Source: Pseudolabrys sp.
GTDB taxonomy: Bacteria > Pseudomonadota > Alphaproteobacteria > Rhizobiales > Xanthobacteraceae
DNA: 64,000 bases
NCBI GenBank assembly: GCA_009694265.1
Contig: SHVM01000004.1
Location: 1 to 64,000 of the forward strand
Direction of reading: 5' to 3'
This document shows, in pieces, positions 63,266-64,000 of the stretch. Numbering within the stretch: position 1 is the stretch's first letter; each line of letters opens with the position of its first letter. A model generated the notes under the pieces. The model was not told the DNA's origin. It saw nothing but the letters and a program-made list of their open reading frames with translations, and did not search any database. Both the position numbers and the translations under genes were made by a program.

Positions 63266-63603
63266 TGAAAAATGGAGACGAAAGTGGAGGCTTCTGTTGC
63301 CAGGTGCCTCCGAACCCCGCCTAACCGCTGCTAAGACGGCTAGGGCTTGTAGGCTTGGTTATTCAAACCGCTTACGCAGCCTGAGCAACCGGAGCATAGT
63401 TGTCATTTGCAACTACGATTTGGCCCGATAACGGCGGAACCATGCCGAGCAAAAGTTCGTCCTTTACGCCCTCGTCGATCCTATTTCGCCCCCGCCGAAG
63501 CCCAGCCGGGCTTGCGCTTTGGTGGAGGCGCCGGGTACTGCCCCCGGGTCCGAAAGGTTTATTACGACGGCCATTTATCGCCATAGCCGGGTTGCCCCGG
63601 CGG
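63266..63603 (-). ncRNA. ssrA: Two-piece (permuted) tmRNA
   Basis: Transfer-messenger RNA, circularly permuted as in alphaproteobacteria. Reading the minus strand, the acceptor half comes first and ends CGCCTCC-A-CCA (CCA at 63520-63522); an internal spacer of 26 bases (63494-63519) follows, then the coding half begins with GGGGGCG (63493-63487), which pairs fully with CGCCTCC to form the 7-bp acceptor stem, including the G3:U70 alanine identity pair. The tag frame (GCA at 63410 to TAA at 63372) encodes ANDNYAPVAQAA. A GGAGGC/GCCTCC hairpin and T-rich stretch close the 3' end. Outer ends are approximate. Confidence 0.93.
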
Positions 63604-63608
63604 GAATG

Positions 63609-63614
63609 AATATA
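63609..63614 (-). promoter_or_regulatory. Probable -10 element of ssrA
   Basis: TATATT on the minus strand lies a few bases before the predicted 5' end of the tmRNA precursor. The matching -35 (around TTCTTT, 17 bases upstream) is poor, so only the -10 is proposed. Confidence 0.35.
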
Positions 63615-63654
63615 GGCGCTATTGGTTGACGAAAGAAGACCCGATCGCGTGTTT

Positions 63655-63802
63655 TATGTGAAACAAATCCTAGCGTGGCATGCGCGTGGCGCATGCCGGG
63701 GATAAGGGGCGGGCCTGATTTTATTGGGTTTTCGGTATCGGGCGCGGCCGTCATGCTCGTAGAAGCGCCAATCCTCGGGGCCGAGGATGCCTGAGCTCGG
63801 CT
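63655..63802 (-). pseudogene. Possible gene fragment cut by the IS element
   Basis: Between the IS end and the tmRNA, the minus strand reads ILGPEDWRFYEHDGRARY and on to a TAA at 63655, a protein-like stretch with no start of its own. It may be the 3' remnant of a gene interrupted by the insertion sequence, or chance. The interval also holds a perfect hairpin GGCATGCG-cgtgg-CGCATGCC (63676-63696). Confidence 0.2.
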
Positions 63803-64000
63803 TGACCTGACGGATTTTTTGTACCAGCGCGATGGAGAGACTATTGCATTTGCGCGGCCTGATCTAGCGGTGTCAGGAACGGGCTCATCGTCTGTGGTGC
63901 CGGTGGTCGATATCCGAGCGATGAGTGCGGCCTGACAGTGTTGTAGTGCTTTCGCCATTGCTCGATGACGATCTGTGCTTCTTTCAGGCTGTAGAAGATC
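63803..64000 (-). mobile_element. IS3-family insertion sequence, terminal part
   Basis: The window ends inside an insertion sequence. Its visible end is the likely terminal inverted repeat, starting TGACCTGACGGATTTTTTG at 63803, 38 bases beyond the transposase stop, a usual distance for IS3 elements. The other end and the target duplication lie outside. Confidence 0.75.
63841..63999 (-). CDS. IS3-family transposase OrfB, C-terminal part
   Basis: Fifty-two C-terminal residues of a DDE transposase of the IS3 type: IFYSLKEAQIVIEQWRKHY then NTVRPHSSLGYRPPAPQT, the hallmark tail following the catalytic glutamate. It is open at the window edge and stops with TAG at 63841. Whether the full element is intact cannot be judged. 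Confidence 0.85.
   Translation of the reverse strand: MFYSLKEAQIVIEQWRKHYNTVRPHSSLGYRPPAPQTMSPFLTPLDQAAQMQ

Noticed and set aside
63266-63603. Prophage or integrative-element attachment site at the tmRNA
   Set aside because: tmRNA 3' ends are common integration targets, but no integrase, duplicated end or phage gene is visible; the only mobile element is an IS3-type sequence on the 5' side.

Overview
The window is a contiguous piece of a high-GC alphaproteobacterial chromosome, most likely order Hyphomicrobiales (Rhizobiales; Bradyrhizobiaceae/Xanthobacteraceae-like). The evidence is the circularly permuted two-piece tmRNA with an ANDNYAPVAQAA tag, the alphaproteobacterial RNase P RNA, families DUF2093, DUF4170, DUF4169 and DUF6101, an SspB-alpha type ClpXP adaptor, and several interspersed palindromic repeat families of a kind familiar from that group. 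No tRNA, CRISPR array, prophage or plasmid function was seen.

Layout. 1-8.6 kb: the 3' part of xseA, a secreted dienelactone-hydrolase-like protein, DUF2093, and a minus-strand envelope operon read pmbA/tldE > CysQ-like phosphatase > DUF4170 > DUF374 acyltransferase > waaA > lpxK, followed by DUF6101 and a small secreted protein. 8.7-12.4 kb: a fused hydantoinase A/B (5-oxoprolinase-type) protein carrying an in-frame palindromic repeat. 12.5-14.4 kb: a scar made of a modA-like fragment joined head-to-head to a DUF3309 fragment, then rnpB and an AmiD-type amidase. 14.7-41.4 kb: the division and cell-wall (dcw) cluster rsmH-ftsL-ftsI-murE-murF-mraY-murD-ftsW-murG-[higBA]-murC-murB-ddl-ftsQ-ftsA-ftsZ, continuing into lpxC, bamD, recN and ligA. 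Palindromic repeats sit at four or five of its gene junctions, and a toxin-antitoxin pair with its own promoter is inserted between murG and murC.

41.3-56.6 kb is mixed housekeeping and metabolic content: an MFS efflux pump with aminopeptidase P, prmA, a hemerythrin-like protein, an L,D-transpeptidase, a ParB-like domain protein, a PNPOx-fold protein, uvrD/pcrA (also with an in-frame repeat), an SDR, an AT-rich membrane-protein gene that looks acquired, a thioesterase, a D-2-hydroxyacid dehydrogenase, a 46-residue membrane miniprotein with a perfect CtrA-type box upstream, and a GlcD-like FAD oxidase. 56.7-64 kb: a giant AsmA-like protein, a ribbon-helix-helix regulator with DUF4169, an AT-rich island, fumC, sspB, the tmRNA gene, and the end of an IS3-family insertion sequence running off the window.

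How it works together: the dcw genes make the UDP-MurNAc-pentapeptide (meso-DAP type), lipid II and the divisome. lpxC, lpxK, waaA, bamD and AsmA serve outer-membrane assembly. tmRNA and SspB, transcribed in the same direction and almost adjacent, cover two successive steps of ribosome rescue: tagging, then delivery of tagged proteins to ClpXP. The most notable items are the repeats read through in frame in two genes, the leaderless-looking higBA in the middle of the dcw cluster, the candidate CtrA boxes, and the tmRNA-sspB linkage with an IS just upstream.
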